From assembly GCF_019711535.1 (NCBI RefSeq), contig NZ_JAIGNP010000003.1:833228-897227 (forward strand): a stretch of 64,000 nt of DNA. Reading direction: 5' to 3'. Under the pieces are notes generated by a model. That model did not search any database. It worked only from the letters and a program-made list of their open reading frames with translations, and had not been told where the DNA came from. Of this stretch, positions 1 to 9,472 are shown piece after piece. Both the position numbers and the translations under genes were made by a program. Numbering within the stretch: position 1 is the first letter of the stretch; every line of letters begins with the position of its first letter. The DNA is from Qipengyuania aestuarii (GTDB taxonomy: Bacteria > Pseudomonadota > Alphaproteobacteria > Sphingomonadales > Sphingomonadaceae).

Positions 1-768
1 CCGCTCGGCAAGCTGGTCGAGCGGCACCCAGTGTTTGCCGCCGCGCAAATTGATAACCGTGACGTTGTTGCCGCCAGCCTGTTCGAGCAGGGCCGCCGCC
101 GATGGGGCCACGACATCGTCCTCGCTGCCGTGCAGCAGCAGCACGGGTTCCTCCACGCGGCGGATCGCAGCGCGGTTGTCATAGCGGTCCTTGACGAAGG
201 CCCGCGCCAGTTTCGGGACCATCGATCTGAGATCGGTAAAGGCGCCCATCGTCGCAACCGCTTCGACCTCGTGCCGCGCGGCCATTTCCAGCGCCACGGC
301 CCCGCCGAGCGAAAATCCGAAAAGATAGAGCCGCTTGTCTGGATGCAATTCGCGCGCCTTGGCCATCCACGCCTCGGCATCGCGCATCAACCCTTCCTCG
401 CTCGGCTTGCCGGGATTGTCGCCGAAGCCGCGATAGGAAGCGACGAGAACCCCGCGCCCGCCGATGCGCAGGGGCTCGGCGCGGGCTGCCATGACGAGAT
501 GATTGTAGGAATTGCCGTGGAAGACGATGACCAGCTGGTCCACGGGCGCGACCGGCGGCCAATAGGCGCCTTCGAGCACCAACCCGTCTTGCGTCCGGGC
601 CGAAATCGTCTCCGGCGGGTCACCGCGAAAGGATACTTCGGTATCCGCCAGGGCGACGGGTTCGTAAATCCGGTCCGCAACCGGATTGGCCAGAACCGGG
701 GCGGCAGCGAGGCAGCAAAAGAAGGCGCCGCAAGAAACGAGGGCTCCTGATGCTGCGATCCGTGCCAT
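1..768 (-). CDS. alpha/beta hydrolase, 3' end outside window
   Basis: The reading frame opens at the ATG whose first base is 768 and runs without a stop to the window edge, so only the first 256 residues are present. A hydrophobic N-terminus (about residues 5-27) suggests a signal peptide or membrane anchor. The alpha/beta-hydrolase signature is clear: HGNS oxyanion region at 84-87, nucleophile elbow GFSLGG with Ser153, an acidic pair Asp217-Asp218 after LLLHGSE, and His246 in GGKHW. All three members of the triad are therefore in the visible part. The substrate cannot be predicted; such exported hydrolases include esterases and peptidases. It lies on the same strand as phaB, 67 bp downstream of that gene's stop. 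Confidence 0.85.
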   Translation of the reverse strand, partial: MARIAASGALVSCGAFFCCLAAAPVLANPVADRIYEPVALADTEVSFRGDPPETISARTQDGLVLEGAYWPPVAPVDQLVIVFHGNSYNHLVMAARAEPLRIGGRGVLVASYRGFGDNPGKPSEEGLMRDAEAWMAKARELHPDKRLYLFGFSLGGAVALEMAARHEVEAVATMGAFTDLRSMVPKLARAFVKDRYDNRAAIRRVEEPVLLLHGSEDDVVAPSAAALLEQAGGNNVTVINLRGGKHWVPLDQLAER

Positions 769-835
769 TGCCTTCACTCGCTACTCCCGCTCGCCGCATC
801 CGGTTGCGACCGAAGCCGCACCGCCAATACAGCCA

Positions 836-1561
836 TTAATACATATGCTGGCCGCCATTGATGCTCATCGTCGATCCGGTGACGAATTCACCATGCTCGG
901 AGACGAGGAAGCTCACCCCGCGGGCGATCTCGCTCGCCTTGCCGAGGCGGCCGACTGGGATCTTGGCGACGATCTTTTCCAGCACCGGTTCGGGCACGGC
1001 AGCGACCATGTCGGTGTCGATGTAACCCGGCGCGATGGCGTTGACGGTGATGCCGAAACGCGCGCCTTCCTGCGCCAGCGCCTTGGTGAAGCCGTGGATC
1101 CCGCTCTTGGCGGCGGCATAATTGACCTGGCCATACTGGCCCGCCTGCCCGTTGATCGATCCGATATTCACGATCCGGCCCCAGCCGCGTTCCTTCATTC
1201 CGGCAAAGGTCGCCTTGGCCATGTTGAAGCAGCCGCCCAGATTGGTGCGCATGACCGCATCCCAATCGTCATAGCTCATTTTAAGCAGCGTGCCGTCACG
1301 CGTGATCCCGGCGTTGTTGACCACGATCTCGATCGGGCCGTGTTCGTCCTCGACCTTTTTGCAGGCGGACTGCACCGCCTCGAAATCGCCGACGTCGAAC
1401 TTGACCGTGGGGATGCCGGTCTCGTCGGTGAATTTCTTCGCCGCTTCGTCATTTCCGGCATAATTGGCAATCACAATGCATTCGCGCTCGTCGCGCAAGC
1501 GTTCGCAGATGGCGCGGCCGATTCCGCGCGTACCACCCGTCACAATCGCAATACGTCCCAT
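836..1561 (-). CDS. phaB: acetoacetyl-CoA reductase (PhaB type)
   Basis: NADPH-dependent short-chain dehydrogenase of 241 aa that reduces acetoacetyl-CoA to (R)-3-hydroxybutyryl-CoA for polyhydroxyalkanoate synthesis. Visible motifs are the cofactor loop TGGTRGIG (8-15), NNAG (82-85), and the catalytic set Ser135, Tyr148 and Lys152. The C-terminus, ending GGQHMY, is typical of PhaB and separates it from generic FabG. I chose the ATG at 1561 over an in-frame TTG six codons upstream because AGGAGAGG sits 5 nt before it. No phaA or phaC is adjacent, so the polymer synthase must be encoded elsewhere. The thiolase at 19.2 kb is not linked to it. Confidence 0.92.
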   Translation of the reverse strand: MGRIAIVTGGTRGIGRAICERLRDERECIVIANYAGNDEAAKKFTDETGIPTVKFDVGDFEAVQSACKKVEDEHGPIEIVVNNAGITRDGTLLKMSYDDWDAVMRTNLGGCFNMAKATFAGMKERGWGRIVNIGSINGQAGQYGQVNYAAAKSGIHGFTKALAQEGARFGITVNAIAPGYIDTDMVAAVPEPVLEKIVAKIPVGRLGKASEIARGVSFLVSEHGEFVTGSTMSINGGQHMY

Positions 1562-1697
1562 CCAATCCTCTCCTCGCAATTTTTCGCGCTGTTTGGAGTA
1601 GCCTTACGCAAGATTACGACAGCGTAAAGACAATGCGCACGCCGAGGGGCGAGGATTCAATCGTATTCTTGCTGGAAAAGCCGCGCGGAGCGGAAGA

Positions 1698-2465
1698 TCA
1701 GAAGCGGATCTGCGTTCCGACATAGACCGCCTGATCATCCTCGATCCCGTCGGTCAGCGGGTTGAGGCGGTCGCGTTCCTGCGACAGGCGGACACCGGCC
1801 GTCACATCGAGATTGCGGCTCAGGCTGTATGCGCCGCCCAGATCGACACGCTGCGAACCGGCACCTTCGACCGTCAGCGGAGCCGTACCGGCATTGTCCC
1901 GGTTCTGGAGCGAGATGCGCGATTTGAAGCGGCTCGGTTTGCCGTCATCATCCGAATCGTCGAAGCTGCGCAGGTCGGGCATGGCGAAATCCTTCACCTT
2001 GTCACCGATACTCGCGGCCGCAACGCTGCGGGTCGGCTGGGCGAAGCTCTGATAGCCGCGGGCGATGCCAAGATTGTAACGCGCGGCGACCATCGACAGT
2101 CCGCTGTCGGGGCCTGCGCTCTTGGCCAGGGTTTCTGCCGGGCTGCGGCCGGACAGCGTGCGGGCGGTTGCCGCGTCCACGCGAACCGCGAAGTTCACCG
2201 TCCGCTCACGCGCCGGGGCTGGCTTGTTGGCGGGGGTGAAGCGCAGGGCATCCTTGCCCACCAGCTTGGCCACCTTCTGCGCCAGTTCGGGATCGACACC
2301 GGCGGGCGTGAAGGACAGGAATTCCGTGGCTGCGGGCTGAACCGAATCGCTCTGTACCGAGGAAACGGCCATGCCGGCGCCGGGAATGGCGAGAGCCAGA
2401 CCGGCAACAGCAAGCAGCGCCGGCGCGAACCGACCCTTACCTGTGCTGTTTCTGGACTTGCCCAT
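1698..2465 (-). CDS. exported protein of unknown function with an outer-membrane-like C-terminus
   Basis: A 255-aa protein. Residues 1-35 form a signal peptide (basic start MGKSRNS, then an Ala/Leu-rich core). The middle is polar and the last 60 residues alternate as in beta strands, ending YVGTQIRF; a terminal Phe is the usual outer-membrane insertion signal. The central stretch FDDSDDDGK is acidic. I do not recognise the family. The start at 2465 is preferred over upstream in-frame starts because GAGAGG precedes it and the signal peptide then begins correctly. It may be a small beta-barrel or a periplasmic protein attached to the outer membrane; neither is proven. Confidence 0.75.
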   Translation of the reverse strand: MGKSRNSTGKGRFAPALLAVAGLALAIPGAGMAVSSVQSDSVQPAATEFLSFTPAGVDPELAQKVAKLVGKDALRFTPANKPAPARERTVNFAVRVDAATARTLSGRSPAETLAKSAGPDSGLSMVAARYNLGIARGYQSFAQPTRSVAAASIGDKVKDFAMPDLRSFDDSDDDGKPSRFKSRISLQNRDNAGTAPLTVEGAGSQRVDLGGAYSLSRNLDVTAGVRLSQERDRLNPLTDGIEDDQAVYVGTQIRF

Positions 2466-2812
2466 CGAACGCCTCTCTGCCCCTATCGCGGTGTTCATGC
2501 CGTTATACCACGGTATCCGCTTAATGGTTCCCGAACATCGCACCACATGTTTTCATGTAAGCGACTCCGGTATTTCAGAAGATTAGGTCTTCGATCCGAA
2601 TAATTCCAGCTTTTCCACAAGCATCGCCCTTTTGGCGCAAATAGTGTTGCCCTGCGCACACAGGGTGCCGCTTGCGAGGGCCGCGATTAAGGACGCATTC
2701 ACGCGTCCGGTAGTGTCTGTGCGCGTGGCCCGGCGGGGCAAAGGCAGTGCTTGCCCCTGTCTGCCCAGCCATTATAGAGCCGCAACGACATATTCCGATC
2801 CAAGGACCGTTC
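2466..2812. promoter_or_regulatory. divergent intergenic region with three short dyads
   Basis: 347 bp between two divergently transcribed envelope genes, so it must hold both promoters. No gene is supported; the reading frames here are antisense extensions of the DUF3576 gene. Visible dyads are ATACC-AC-GGTAT at 2505-2516 (about 40 bp upstream of the left gene's start), ACATG-TTTT-CATGT at 2545-2558, and GAAGA/TCTTC at 2578-2592. Any could be an operator, but none matches a site I can name. Confidence 0.4.
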
Positions 2813-3262
2813 ATGACCGCATACCGTAATCTCCGCCGTCCCGCCGCCATCGCCCTTGTCGGCGTGGCCAGCATCGGCCTTGCGGCATGCAGCAGCGGCA
2901 ATCGCCCGCAGGCCGATCTGGCCGCGGCGCAGGTATCGACCATCGGCGTGAACTCCTATCTTTGGCGCGCCAGCCTCGAAGCGGTCAGCTTCGCGCCGCT
3001 GCTGCAGGCCGACAGTGCCGGCGGCGTGATCGTGACCGACTGGTATGCCAATCCCGGCAATCCGGGCGAACGGGTGAAGATGACCGTTTCCATCCTCGAT
3101 ACCGACCTGCGCGCCGATGCGCTGCGCGTCGCCGCTAGCCGCCAAGTCAATCAGGGCGGCACCTGGGTCGATGCGCCGGTACAGGCCGCCACCGTGCAGA
3201 AGCTGGAAGACATCATCCTGACCAAGGCGCGCGAACTGCGCCGTCAGACGATCTCCAACTAA
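2813..3262 (+). CDS. DUF3576 family lipoprotein
   Basis: A 149-aa lipoprotein: a basic N-terminus, a hydrophobic core and the lipobox LAAC with Cys26 as the acylated residue. The mature part matches DUF3576, a family almost confined to Alphaproteobacteria, recognised by the NSYLWRASLE stretch followed by DWY and a long C-terminal helix. Its function is unknown; the lipobox implies an envelope role, probably at the outer membrane. The ATG at 2813 is chosen because upstream in-frame codons would put a polar, proline-rich segment before the signal peptide. It precedes leuS by 187 bp on the same strand. Confidence 0.85.
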   Translation: MTAYRNLRRPAAIALVGVASIGLAACSSGNRPQADLAAAQVSTIGVNSYLWRASLEAVSFAPLLQADSAGGVIVTDWYANPGNPGERVKMTVSILDTDLRADALRVAASRQVNQGGTWVDAPVQAATVQKLEDIILTKARELRRQTISN

Positions 3263-3313
3263 TTCGGCCGATAACGGCCTGCAAACCGGCAATCTCTGCG
3301 CTTCCGGTGCTCA

Positions 3314-3328
3314 CGACCTTTAAGGTCG
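3314..3328. repeat. perfect 7-1-7 palindrome in the gap before leuS
   Basis: CGACCTT-T-AAGGTCG is a perfect inverted repeat. On both sides lie related copies of a TGCGCT(T)CCGGT..TCACG sequence in direct orientation, at about 3297-3313 and 3329-3345. The arrangement resembles short intergenic repeat units rather than a classical terminator, because no T-run follows. It may end the DUF3576 transcript or be a dispersed repeat copy. Confidence 0.45.
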
Positions 3329-3449
3329 CTGCGCTCCGGTTCACGCGCTTACCAATTTTGACCAAGGTCATCTAAGATTCCGCGCCGTTCTAGGCCGAAT
3401 TGGTTTTGAACGCCTTCCATTCGCGCCTGAAATCCTTACAGGCGTGCGC

Positions 3450-5963
3450 ATGAGTGACACCCGTTTCAATCCGGCCGCGGCCGATGCGCGCTGGCAATCC
3501 GCATGGGACGAGGCGCAGACCTTCCGCGCCGATAGCGATTCGCCCAAACCCAAGAGCTACGTGCTTGAGATGTTCCCCTATCCCAGCGGGCGCATTCATA
3601 TCGGTCATGTGCGCAATTACACGATGGGCGACGTGCTGGCGCGCTTCAAGAAGGCGACCGGGCACGAGGTCCTGCACCCGATGGGCTGGGACGCCTTCGG
3701 CATGCCCGCGGAAAACGCGGCGATGGAAAAGGGCGTGCATCCCGGCGGCTGGACGCGCGACAATATCGAACACATGAAGGCGCAGCTGAAGCGCCTCGGC
3801 TTCGCGCTCGACTGGTCACGCGAACTGGCGACCTGCGAGCCCGACTATTACGGCCACGAACAGGCGCTCTTCATCGATCTCTACGGAGCGGGGCTCGTCT
3901 ACCGCAAGGAGAGCGAGGTCAATTGGGACCCGGTCGACATGACAGTGCTCGCCAACGAACAGGTCATCGACGGCAAGGGCTGGCGCTCGGGCGCCGAGGT
4001 CGAGAAGCGCAAGCTCAACCAGTGGTTCCTCAAGATCACCGACTTTGCCGAGGAACTGCTCGAGGGACTGGGCAGCCTGGAAAACTGGCCCGACAAGGTC
4101 CGGCTGATGCAGGAAAACTGGATCGGCAAGTCCAAGGGGCTGGAATTCAGCTTCGACCTGTCGAACGGCGACAAGCTGCCGGTCTACACCACGCGGCCCG
4201 ACACGATCTTCGGCGCGAGCTTCGTCGCCGTCGCTGCCGATCATCCGGTGGCGCAGGGGCTGGACAGCGATGAAGCGCGCGAGTTCATCACGCTGTGCAA
4301 GAAGGGCGGCACCACCGCGGCAGAGCTGGAAACGGCGGAGAAGCTCGGCTTCGACACCGGCATCACGGCCAAGCACCCGTTCACGGGCGCGGACCTGCCG
4401 GTCTATATCGCGAATTTCGTGCTGATGGATTACGGCACCGGCGCGATCATGGCCGTGCCGGGGCACGACAGCCGCGACTTCGAATTCGCCACCAAATACG
4501 GCCTGCCGATCCCGCGCGTGGTCGCGCCGAGTGTCGAGCAGGCGGACAAGCCCTTCGACGGCGAGGCCGAGGCCGGAGAGGGCGTGATCGTCAATTCCGA
4601 CTTCCTCGACGGGATGGAGATCGAGGACGCCAAGCGCGAGATCATCGCCCGCATCGAACAGCAGGGCCGGGGGACAGGCAAGACCGTCTGGCGCCTGCGC
4701 GACTGGGGCGTGTCGCGCCAGCGGTACTGGGGCACGCCGATCCCCTTCATCCACTGCGAAAAATGCGGCGTGGTCCCGGCGCCCAAGGACAGCCTGCCGA
4801 TCACGCTGCCCGAGGATGTCGACTTCCAGACGCCGGGCAACCCGCTGCTGCGCCACGCCACGTGGAAGCATGTCGACTGCCCGAAATGCGGCGGCAAGGC
4901 GGAGCGCGAGACCGACACGCTCGATACCTTCGTCGATTCCAGCTGGTATTTCCTGCGCTTCGCCAGCCAGCCTGCCGATAAGCCCTTCGACCAGGAAGAG
5001 GTCGCCAAGTGGCTGCCGGTCGAACAGTATATCGGCGGGATCGAACATGCGATCCTGCACCTGCTCTACGCCCGTTTCTGGACCCGCGCGCTGGCGCATA
5101 TGGGCCAGATCGAGGTGAAGGAGCCCTTCGCCTCGCTCTTCACGCAAGGCATGGTCACGCATGAGACCTACAGCCGCAAGGACGGCAGCAAGACGCTCTA
5201 TTACGCGCCCGACGAGATCAGCCGCGAGGCCGAGCGTGCGCTGCTGAAGGCCGATGGCGGCGAGGTCGAGATCGGCCGCGTCATCAAGATGTCGAAGTCG
5301 AAGAAGAACGTCGTCGATCCCGACACCATCATCGACACATACGGCGCCGACGCGGTGCGCTGGTTCATGCTGTCCGACAGCCCGCCCGAGCGCGACCTGC
5401 CGTGGTCCGAAGCCGGGATCGAGGGCTGCAGCCGCTTCGTGCACCGCTTGTGGCGCCTCTTCTCGGCCCATGAGCCGCAGGCGCAGGGCGAGGACAAACC
5501 GCTCGACCGCAAGACCCACCAGACCGTGGCCGCAGTGGCCGAGGATATCGAGGCGCTGGGCTTCAACAAGGCCGTCGCCCGGATTTACGAGCTGACCGGC
5601 GCGGTCGAGAAGGCGCAAGCCTCCGCCAGCCGCTCCGCCGCGATCCGCAGCCTGGTGCAACTGGTCGCCCCGATGATGCCGCATCTCGCCGAAGAAGCCT
5701 GGGCGGGCATGGGCATGGACGGCCTGGTGGCCGATGCCGCCTGGCCCGAGGTCGATCCCGCGCTGCTGGTCGAAGACGAAGTGACCATCGCGGTCCAGCA
5801 CAAGGGCAAGCTGCGCGACACGCTCACCGCGCCCAAGGGCACGCCTAAGGAAGATCTCGAAGCCATGGCGCTGGCATCGGAAAAGGTGCAGCGCTCGATC
5901 GACGGGGCAGAAGTGCGCAAGGTCATTGTGGTGCCCGACAGATTGGTGAATATCGTCACCTGA
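3450..5963 (+). CDS. leuS: leucyl-tRNA synthetase
   Basis: Class I aminoacyl-tRNA synthetase charging tRNA-Leu, 837 aa, normal for the bacterial family. The HIGH motif is at residues 50-53 (after FPYPSGRI) and KMSKS at 613-617. Between them are the CP1 editing domain (TTRPDTIFG and the [12 protein letters not shown] region) and a Cys-rich zinc-like insertion (CEKCG and CPKCGG). The C-terminus carries the anticodon-binding helical domain. The ATG at 3450 gives the standard N-terminus; a GTG two codons earlier is less likely. Its stop overlaps the lptE start (TGATG), so leuS, lptE and holA form one operon. Confidence 0.98.
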   Translation: MSDTRFNPAAADARWQSAWDEAQTFRADSDSPKPKSYVLEMFPYPSGRIHIGHVRNYTMGDVLARFKKATGHEVLHPMGWDAFGMPAENAAMEKGVHPGGWTRDNIEHMKAQLKRLGFALDWSRELATCEPDYYGHEQALFIDLYGAGLVYRKESEVNWDPVDMTVLANEQVIDGKGWRSGAEVEKRKLNQWFLKITDFAEELLEGLGSLENWPDKVRLMQENWIGKSKGLEFSFDLSNGDKLPVYTTRPDTIFGASFVAVAADHPVAQGLDSDEAREFITLCKKGGTTAAELETAEKLGFDTGITAKHPFTGADLPVYIANFVLMDYGTGAIMAVPGHDSRDFEFATKYGLPIPRVVAPSVEQADKPFDGEAEAGEGVIVNSDFLDGMEIEDAKREIIARIEQQGRGTGKTVWRLRDWGVSRQRYWGTPIPFIHCEKCGVVPAPKDSLPITLPEDVDFQTPGNPLLRHATWKHVDCPKCGGKAERETDTLDTFVDSSWYFLRFASQPADKPFDQEEVAKWLPVEQYIGGIEHAILHLLYARFWTRALAHMGQIEVKEPFASLFTQGMVTHETYSRKDGSKTLYYAPDEISREAERALLKADGGEVEIGRVIKMSKSKKNVVDPDTIIDTYGADAVRWFMLSDSPPERDLPWSEAGIEGCSRFVHRLWRLFSAHEPQAQGEDKPLDRKTHQTVAAVAEDIEALGFNKAVARIYELTGAVEKAQASASRSAAIRSLVQLVAPMMPHLAEEAWAGMGMDGLVADAAWPEVDPALLVEDEVTIAVQHKGKLRDTLTAPKGTPKEDLEAMALASEKVQRSIDGAEVRKVIVVPDRLVNIVT

Positions 5964-6475
5964 TGCGCCAGTCTTTCGCCCTCTCGCTCGCCCTGCCGCT
6001 CGCATTCGCGATCGGCGGCTGCTCGCTCCAGCCCATGTATGCCGGCGGCGGCAGCGGCGCGGTCGCGCAAGGTCTGGCCGCGGTCGATGTCCCCCCGATC
6101 GAGGGCAAGGCCGGCTGGCTGGTGCGCAGCGCGCTCAACGATCAGCTGGGCGCGGCGGGTACGGGCGAGTTCCGTTACCGGCTCGAAGTGCGGCTGGACG
6201 ACAGCCTCGAAGGCCTCGCCGTGGTGGCCGACGATACCGTCAGCCGCGAACGCCGCACCCTGCGCGCGCGCTATCAGCTGGTCGATTCGGCGACCGGGGC
6301 GATCCTGCTCGATGCGACCGAGGGCGTGGATGCCGGGATCGACGTGGTTTCCAGCGAATTTGCCGTGATCGCGGCGGAAAACACCGCGCTCGAAAATCTC
6401 GCCGTCGAAATCTCCGACCGGATCGTGACCCGCGTGGCCGTGGCGCTTCGTGAAAGGGCGCAGGGCGAACGGTGA
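5963..6475 (+). CDS. lptE: LPS-assembly lipoprotein LptE
   Basis: A 170-aa outer-membrane lipoprotein, the plug partner of LptD in the lipopolysaccharide translocon. The signal peptide ends in IGGC, with Cys20 as the lipidated residue, followed by SLQPMYAGG, the typical start of alphaproteobacterial LptE. The rest has the alternating strands and C-terminal helices of the family (TVSRERRTLRARYQL, then a helix ending REERAQ-like). It overlaps leuS by 1 nt upstream and holA by 4 nt downstream (GTGA), so the three genes are translationally coupled. leuS-lptE-holA is a known conserved arrangement in many proteobacteria. Confidence 0.9.
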   Translation: MRQSFALSLALPLAFAIGGCSLQPMYAGGGSGAVAQGLAAVDVPPIEGKAGWLVRSALNDQLGAAGTGEFRYRLEVRLDDSLEGLAVVADDTVSRERRTLRARYQLVDSATGAILLDATEGVDAGIDVVSSEFAVIAAENTALENLAVEISDRIVTRVAVALRERAQGER

Positions 6476-7515
6476 AACTGACCGGCAAGGATTTCGCTGC
6501 CAAGGCGCGCGATGTGGCCGCCAGCTGCGGCGTCTTCTTCTTCTGCGGGCAGGACGAGGCCGGTGCCAGCCAGGCCGCCAACGACATGGCCGCCATGCTG
6601 CCCGATCCGGGCGAGCGGGTGGAAATCCCCGGCGCCGAACTGCGCGCCGATCCGGCCAGGCTGGGAGACGAGGCCCGTTCCAGCTCGCTGTTCGGGGATA
6701 CGCGCCACATCTGGTGCCGGGTGGCGGGCGACGAGGCGCATGAGGCGATCAAGATCCTGCTGGAAACGGGCGACATGGGGGCTGGCGAGGCCTGCCCGGT
6801 GATCGTCGTCGCCACTTCGGCCACCGACAAATCGCGCACCGCCAAGCTGCTGGAAAAGCGCAAGGATGCGGTGGTGGCCATGTTCTATCCGCCCGATCTG
6901 CGCTCGGTCACGCAAAGCGTGCGCGCCATGGGCGATGCGGCGGGCGTGCGGCTGGATGGCGCCGTGGCCGAACGCATCGCGCGCGCGGCCAATCTCGACG
7001 TGCGGCTGGCGCAGAGCGAGGTGACCAAGCTCGCCACCTATCTCGATGGCAGCCCGCAATCGCCGCGCCCGGCGGAAATGGAGCATCTCGACGCCGTGGG
7101 CGCGGCGAGCGAGGAGGACGGGTTCGCCGGGCTCGTCAACGCCGTGCTGGCGGGGCAGGGGCCCAAGGTGGCGCAGGAAATCGCGCGGATGAAGCAGATC
7201 GGGCTGAACCCGGTCGGCACGCTGCTGGCGATCGAACGGCGCGCGGCGCAGCTGGCGCGGATTTCCGCCGCGCTGGGCAATCGCCGCTATCAGGATCTCG
7301 ACAAGGGTGAGAAAGCGCGGCTGGGCATCTTTTGGAAGGAGGAACGCGACATTGCCGAACAGGTCCAGCGCTGGCGCGGGCCCAAGCTAGACCGGCTGAC
7401 CCTGCGGCTCACCGAATTGCACCGCGAATTGCTGACCAACAGCCAGGCGTCGGAATTGCTGCTGGCACAGGGGCTGACGGGCATCGCCCGCGTGGCGGGG
7501 GCCGGCCGCCGCTAG
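6472..7515 (+). CDS. holA: DNA polymerase III delta subunit
   Basis: Clamp-loader delta subunit, 347 aa, which opens the beta sliding clamp. It starts with GTG inside the end of lptE (GTGA overlap). The N-terminal domain has a degenerate nucleotide-binding fold without Walker A, as expected for delta. The middle lies around ERIARAANLDVRLAQSEV and the C-terminal collar domain around LLAIERRAAQLARISAAL. The C-terminal segment LTNSQASELLLAQGLTG is typical of the family. It is the last gene of the leuS operon and converges on lptA with a 34-bp gap. Confidence 0.93.
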   Translation: MKLTGKDFAAKARDVAASCGVFFFCGQDEAGASQAANDMAAMLPDPGERVEIPGAELRADPARLGDEARSSSLFGDTRHIWCRVAGDEAHEAIKILLETGDMGAGEACPVIVVATSATDKSRTAKLLEKRKDAVVAMFYPPDLRSVTQSVRAMGDAAGVRLDGAVAERIARAANLDVRLAQSEVTKLATYLDGSPQSPRPAEMEHLDAVGAASEEDGFAGLVNAVLAGQGPKVAQEIARMKQIGLNPVGTLLAIERRAAQLARISAALGNRRYQDLDKGEKARLGIFWKEERDIAEQVQRWRGPKLDRLTLRLTELHRELLTNSQASELLLAQGLTGIARVAGAGRR

Positions 7516-7549
7516 AGCCCGGCGTTAGAACTGGCCGCTAAACCCGCGC

Positions 7550-8104
7550 TCAGTTTTCGGGGACGGAGAACGATCCGGTTACGCGCCCGCCCGAAGACGA
7601 ACTGTTGCCGGTCACGCCCGACGATCCGCTCGCGCGGCCATCCACGCTCGACACGCCGCTGGCCAGGTCGATCACCAGCCGCCCGCCGTTCAGCGTATCG
7701 CCGCCGCGGTTCAGGCGGACATTGCCCGCCATGGTGATGATACGGCGGTTGAAATCATAGACCGCCGTATCGCCGCGCGCGCGTTCGTTGCCGCGCGTCA
7801 CATTCACGCCGCCGGTGGCCATGATCCGCTGGATCTTCAGGCTGCCCGCATCGGAATAGTTCACGATGGTGCGCGCCGCGTTGAGATTGAGGCCGCCCTG
7901 CGTGATCTCGACATTGCCCGACAATACCACGCGGTTCTGCCGGTCCTGCAATTCGATCCGGTCGGCGGCATAGGATACCGGCGCGTTGGAATTGTGCCCG
8001 GCGATCGCCTGGGCGGACAGCTGGATGCCGCCCATTGCGGCCGCGGTCAGGGCAAAGCCCGCCAGCGCGCTTTTCGCCATGGTGGGGAACTGGCTCTTGA
8101 TCAT
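7550..8104 (-). CDS. lptA: LPS transport periplasmic protein LptA
   Basis: A 184-aa periplasmic OstA/LptA-fold protein that bridges LptC to LptD and shields lipid A during export. A signal peptide occupies about residues 1-34. The mature protein shows the beta-jellyroll repeat pattern: ADRIELQDRQNRVVLSGNV, then GDTAVYDFNRRIITMAGNV, then a third strand set in LNGGRLVIDLASG. The Ser/Gly-rich tail after residue 155 is extra. It overlaps lptC by 4 nt (ATGA), and the order rnd-lptC-lptA is usual in Alphaproteobacteria. lptB is not in the window. Confidence 0.93.
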   Translation of the reverse strand: MIKSQFPTMAKSALAGFALTAAAMGGIQLSAQAIAGHNSNAPVSYAADRIELQDRQNRVVLSGNVEITQGGLNLNAARTIVNYSDAGSLKIQRIMATGGVNVTRGNERARGDTAVYDFNRRIITMAGNVRLNRGGDTLNGGRLVIDLASGVSSVDGRASGSSGVTGNSSSSGGRVTGSFSVPEN

Positions 8105-8769
8105 GGCATCCTCAGCTTTCCGGGCTCCATGCGCAGCCGCGCATTGCCGGTCAGGGTAACAGTGCGTTGGTCGAGATCGGCATCGAGCCGGTCGGCGCGG
8201 AACGTGCCTGCCGGAACCGCGCCTTCGACGCCGCCCGATCCCTCTAATGTCTTGTCTTTCAGGTCGAGCGATACGCCGCTCGCGCTCATGCGATAACCGT
8301 CGGCGGCGGCCATCGTCATGGTGCCGTTCACATCGACCACGTCTTCGCGGATATCGTATTGCCCGCCGGGCGCCTCCACCCGCGCGGGGCCTTCGCTCAT
8401 CAGCAGGCGGGCGACCAGCTCGTCGAGGCGGACGATCCCCTCCACGCTCGATTTCTGGACCGCTTCGCCCGCCGTCAGCGAGAAGGGGCGGCCCTGGGCA
8501 TCCTGTCCGCGATACAGCGCATTGTCGACGCGCAGCCGTTCCTGGATCACCGCCACTTCATTGCGGTCGAGCAGGAAACTGATCTCGCCGCGCGGGCTCA
8601 AGGGGGTGATGATCATCAGCGCGGCAACAATCCCCACGCCCATCGGCAGGAACCGCGCAAGGAAGCGCACCAGCCGGTCATGGCTGCCGCCGGGCGCAGC
8701 GAAATGCTGGCGGCGCGAGCGTAATTGCTGCGCCTCCTGCGTTTCGATCCTGCGCTTGCCGATGGCCAT
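8101..8769 (-). CDS. lptC: LPS export component LptC
   Basis: A 222-aa inner-membrane protein of the LptBFGC complex that hands LPS to LptA. It has a long basic cytoplasmic N-terminus (about 1-35), one membrane anchor (about 36-57, MGVGIVAALMIITPL) and a periplasmic beta-jellyroll similar to LptA (YDIREDVVDVNGTMTM, ADRLDADLDQRTVTLTGNARL). Its stop overlaps the lptA ATG and its start lies 25 bp downstream of the rnd stop, so all three are probably cotranscribed. Confidence 0.92.
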   Translation of the reverse strand: MAIGKRRIETQEAQQLRSRRQHFAAPGGSHDRLVRFLARFLPMGVGIVAALMIITPLSPRGEISFLLDRNEVAVIQERLRVDNALYRGQDAQGRPFSLTAGEAVQKSSVEGIVRLDELVARLLMSEGPARVEAPGGQYDIREDVVDVNGTMTMAAADGYRMSASGVSLDLKDKTLEGSGGVEGAVPAGTFRADRLDADLDQRTVTLTGNARLRMEPGKLRMP

Positions 8770-8794
8770 GATGGGGTTGGTGCTCCGCTAAGCC

Positions 8795-9412
8795 TTACGC
8801 GTGGCTGAAGATGTCGTGATCGGCCCAGCCGAGGATATCGAGATGGGCGCGCGTGGGAAGGAAATCGAAACAGGACTGTGCCAGTTCCATCCGGCCTTCG
8901 CGTTCGAGCCGGCGATTGAGCTCTTCGCGCATCCGGTGGAGGAAGCGCACGTCGGACGCGGCATAGTCGCGCTGCGCCTGGTTGAGTTCCGGCCCGCCCC
9001 AGTCGGACGATTGCTGCGCCTTGGAGATATTCTCGCCCAGCAGTTCCTCGACCAGATTCTTCAGGCCGTGGCGGTCGGTATAGGTGCGGACCAGCTTGCT
9101 GGCGATCTTGGTGCAATAGCAGGGCGCCGCCGTGACGCCGAGGTAATATTCGATCGCGGCGAGGTCGAAGCGGGCGAAATGGAACAGCTTGAGCCGGTCC
9201 GGATCGGCCAGCACGGCCTGCAGATTGGGCGCGTCATAATCGCTGTCCGGCGCAAAGCGGACGAGATGCTCGTCGCCATTGCCGTCGCTGATCTGGACGA
9301 CGCACAGCCGGTCGCGCGTGGTGACGAGGCCCATGGTCTCGGTATCGACGGCAACGGGGCCATCGGCGAGCACGCCTTCGGGAAGGTCTTCTTCGTGGAA
9401 ATGAACTGCCAT
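8795..9412 (-). CDS. rnd: ribonuclease D-like 3'-5' exonuclease
   Basis: A 205-aa DEDD-type exonuclease. Exo I is VDTETMGL (Asp23 and Glu25), Exo II lies in FHFARFDLAAIEYYLG, and Exo III is the Tyr-type YAASDVRFLHRM. It is much shorter than E. coli RNase D because it lacks the HRDC domains; this short form is normal in Alphaproteobacteria. Predicted role is trimming of tRNA or other small-RNA 3' ends. It is the first gene of rnd-lptC-lptA, and a CTTGGG repeat lies upstream of its start codon. Confidence 0.9.
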   Translation of the reverse strand: MAVHFHEEDLPEGVLADGPVAVDTETMGLVTTRDRLCVVQISDGNGDEHLVRFAPDSDYDAPNLQAVLADPDRLKLFHFARFDLAAIEYYLGVTAAPCYCTKIASKLVRTYTDRHGLKNLVEELLGENISKAQQSSDWGGPELNQAQRDYAASDVRFLHRMREELNRRLEREGRMELAQSCFDFLPTRAHLDILGWADHDIFSHA

Positions 9413-9472
9413 GGGGCGGCTTTAGGGTTCGCAGAGGGAACTGGCAACGGACCTTCGTCACTTCGCTCGCTG

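Noticed and set aside
3816..6005. 729-codon open frame on the minus strand across leuS
   Set aside because: It is the antisense shadow of leuS in GC-rich DNA; no domain is recognisable and leuS has full family motifs.
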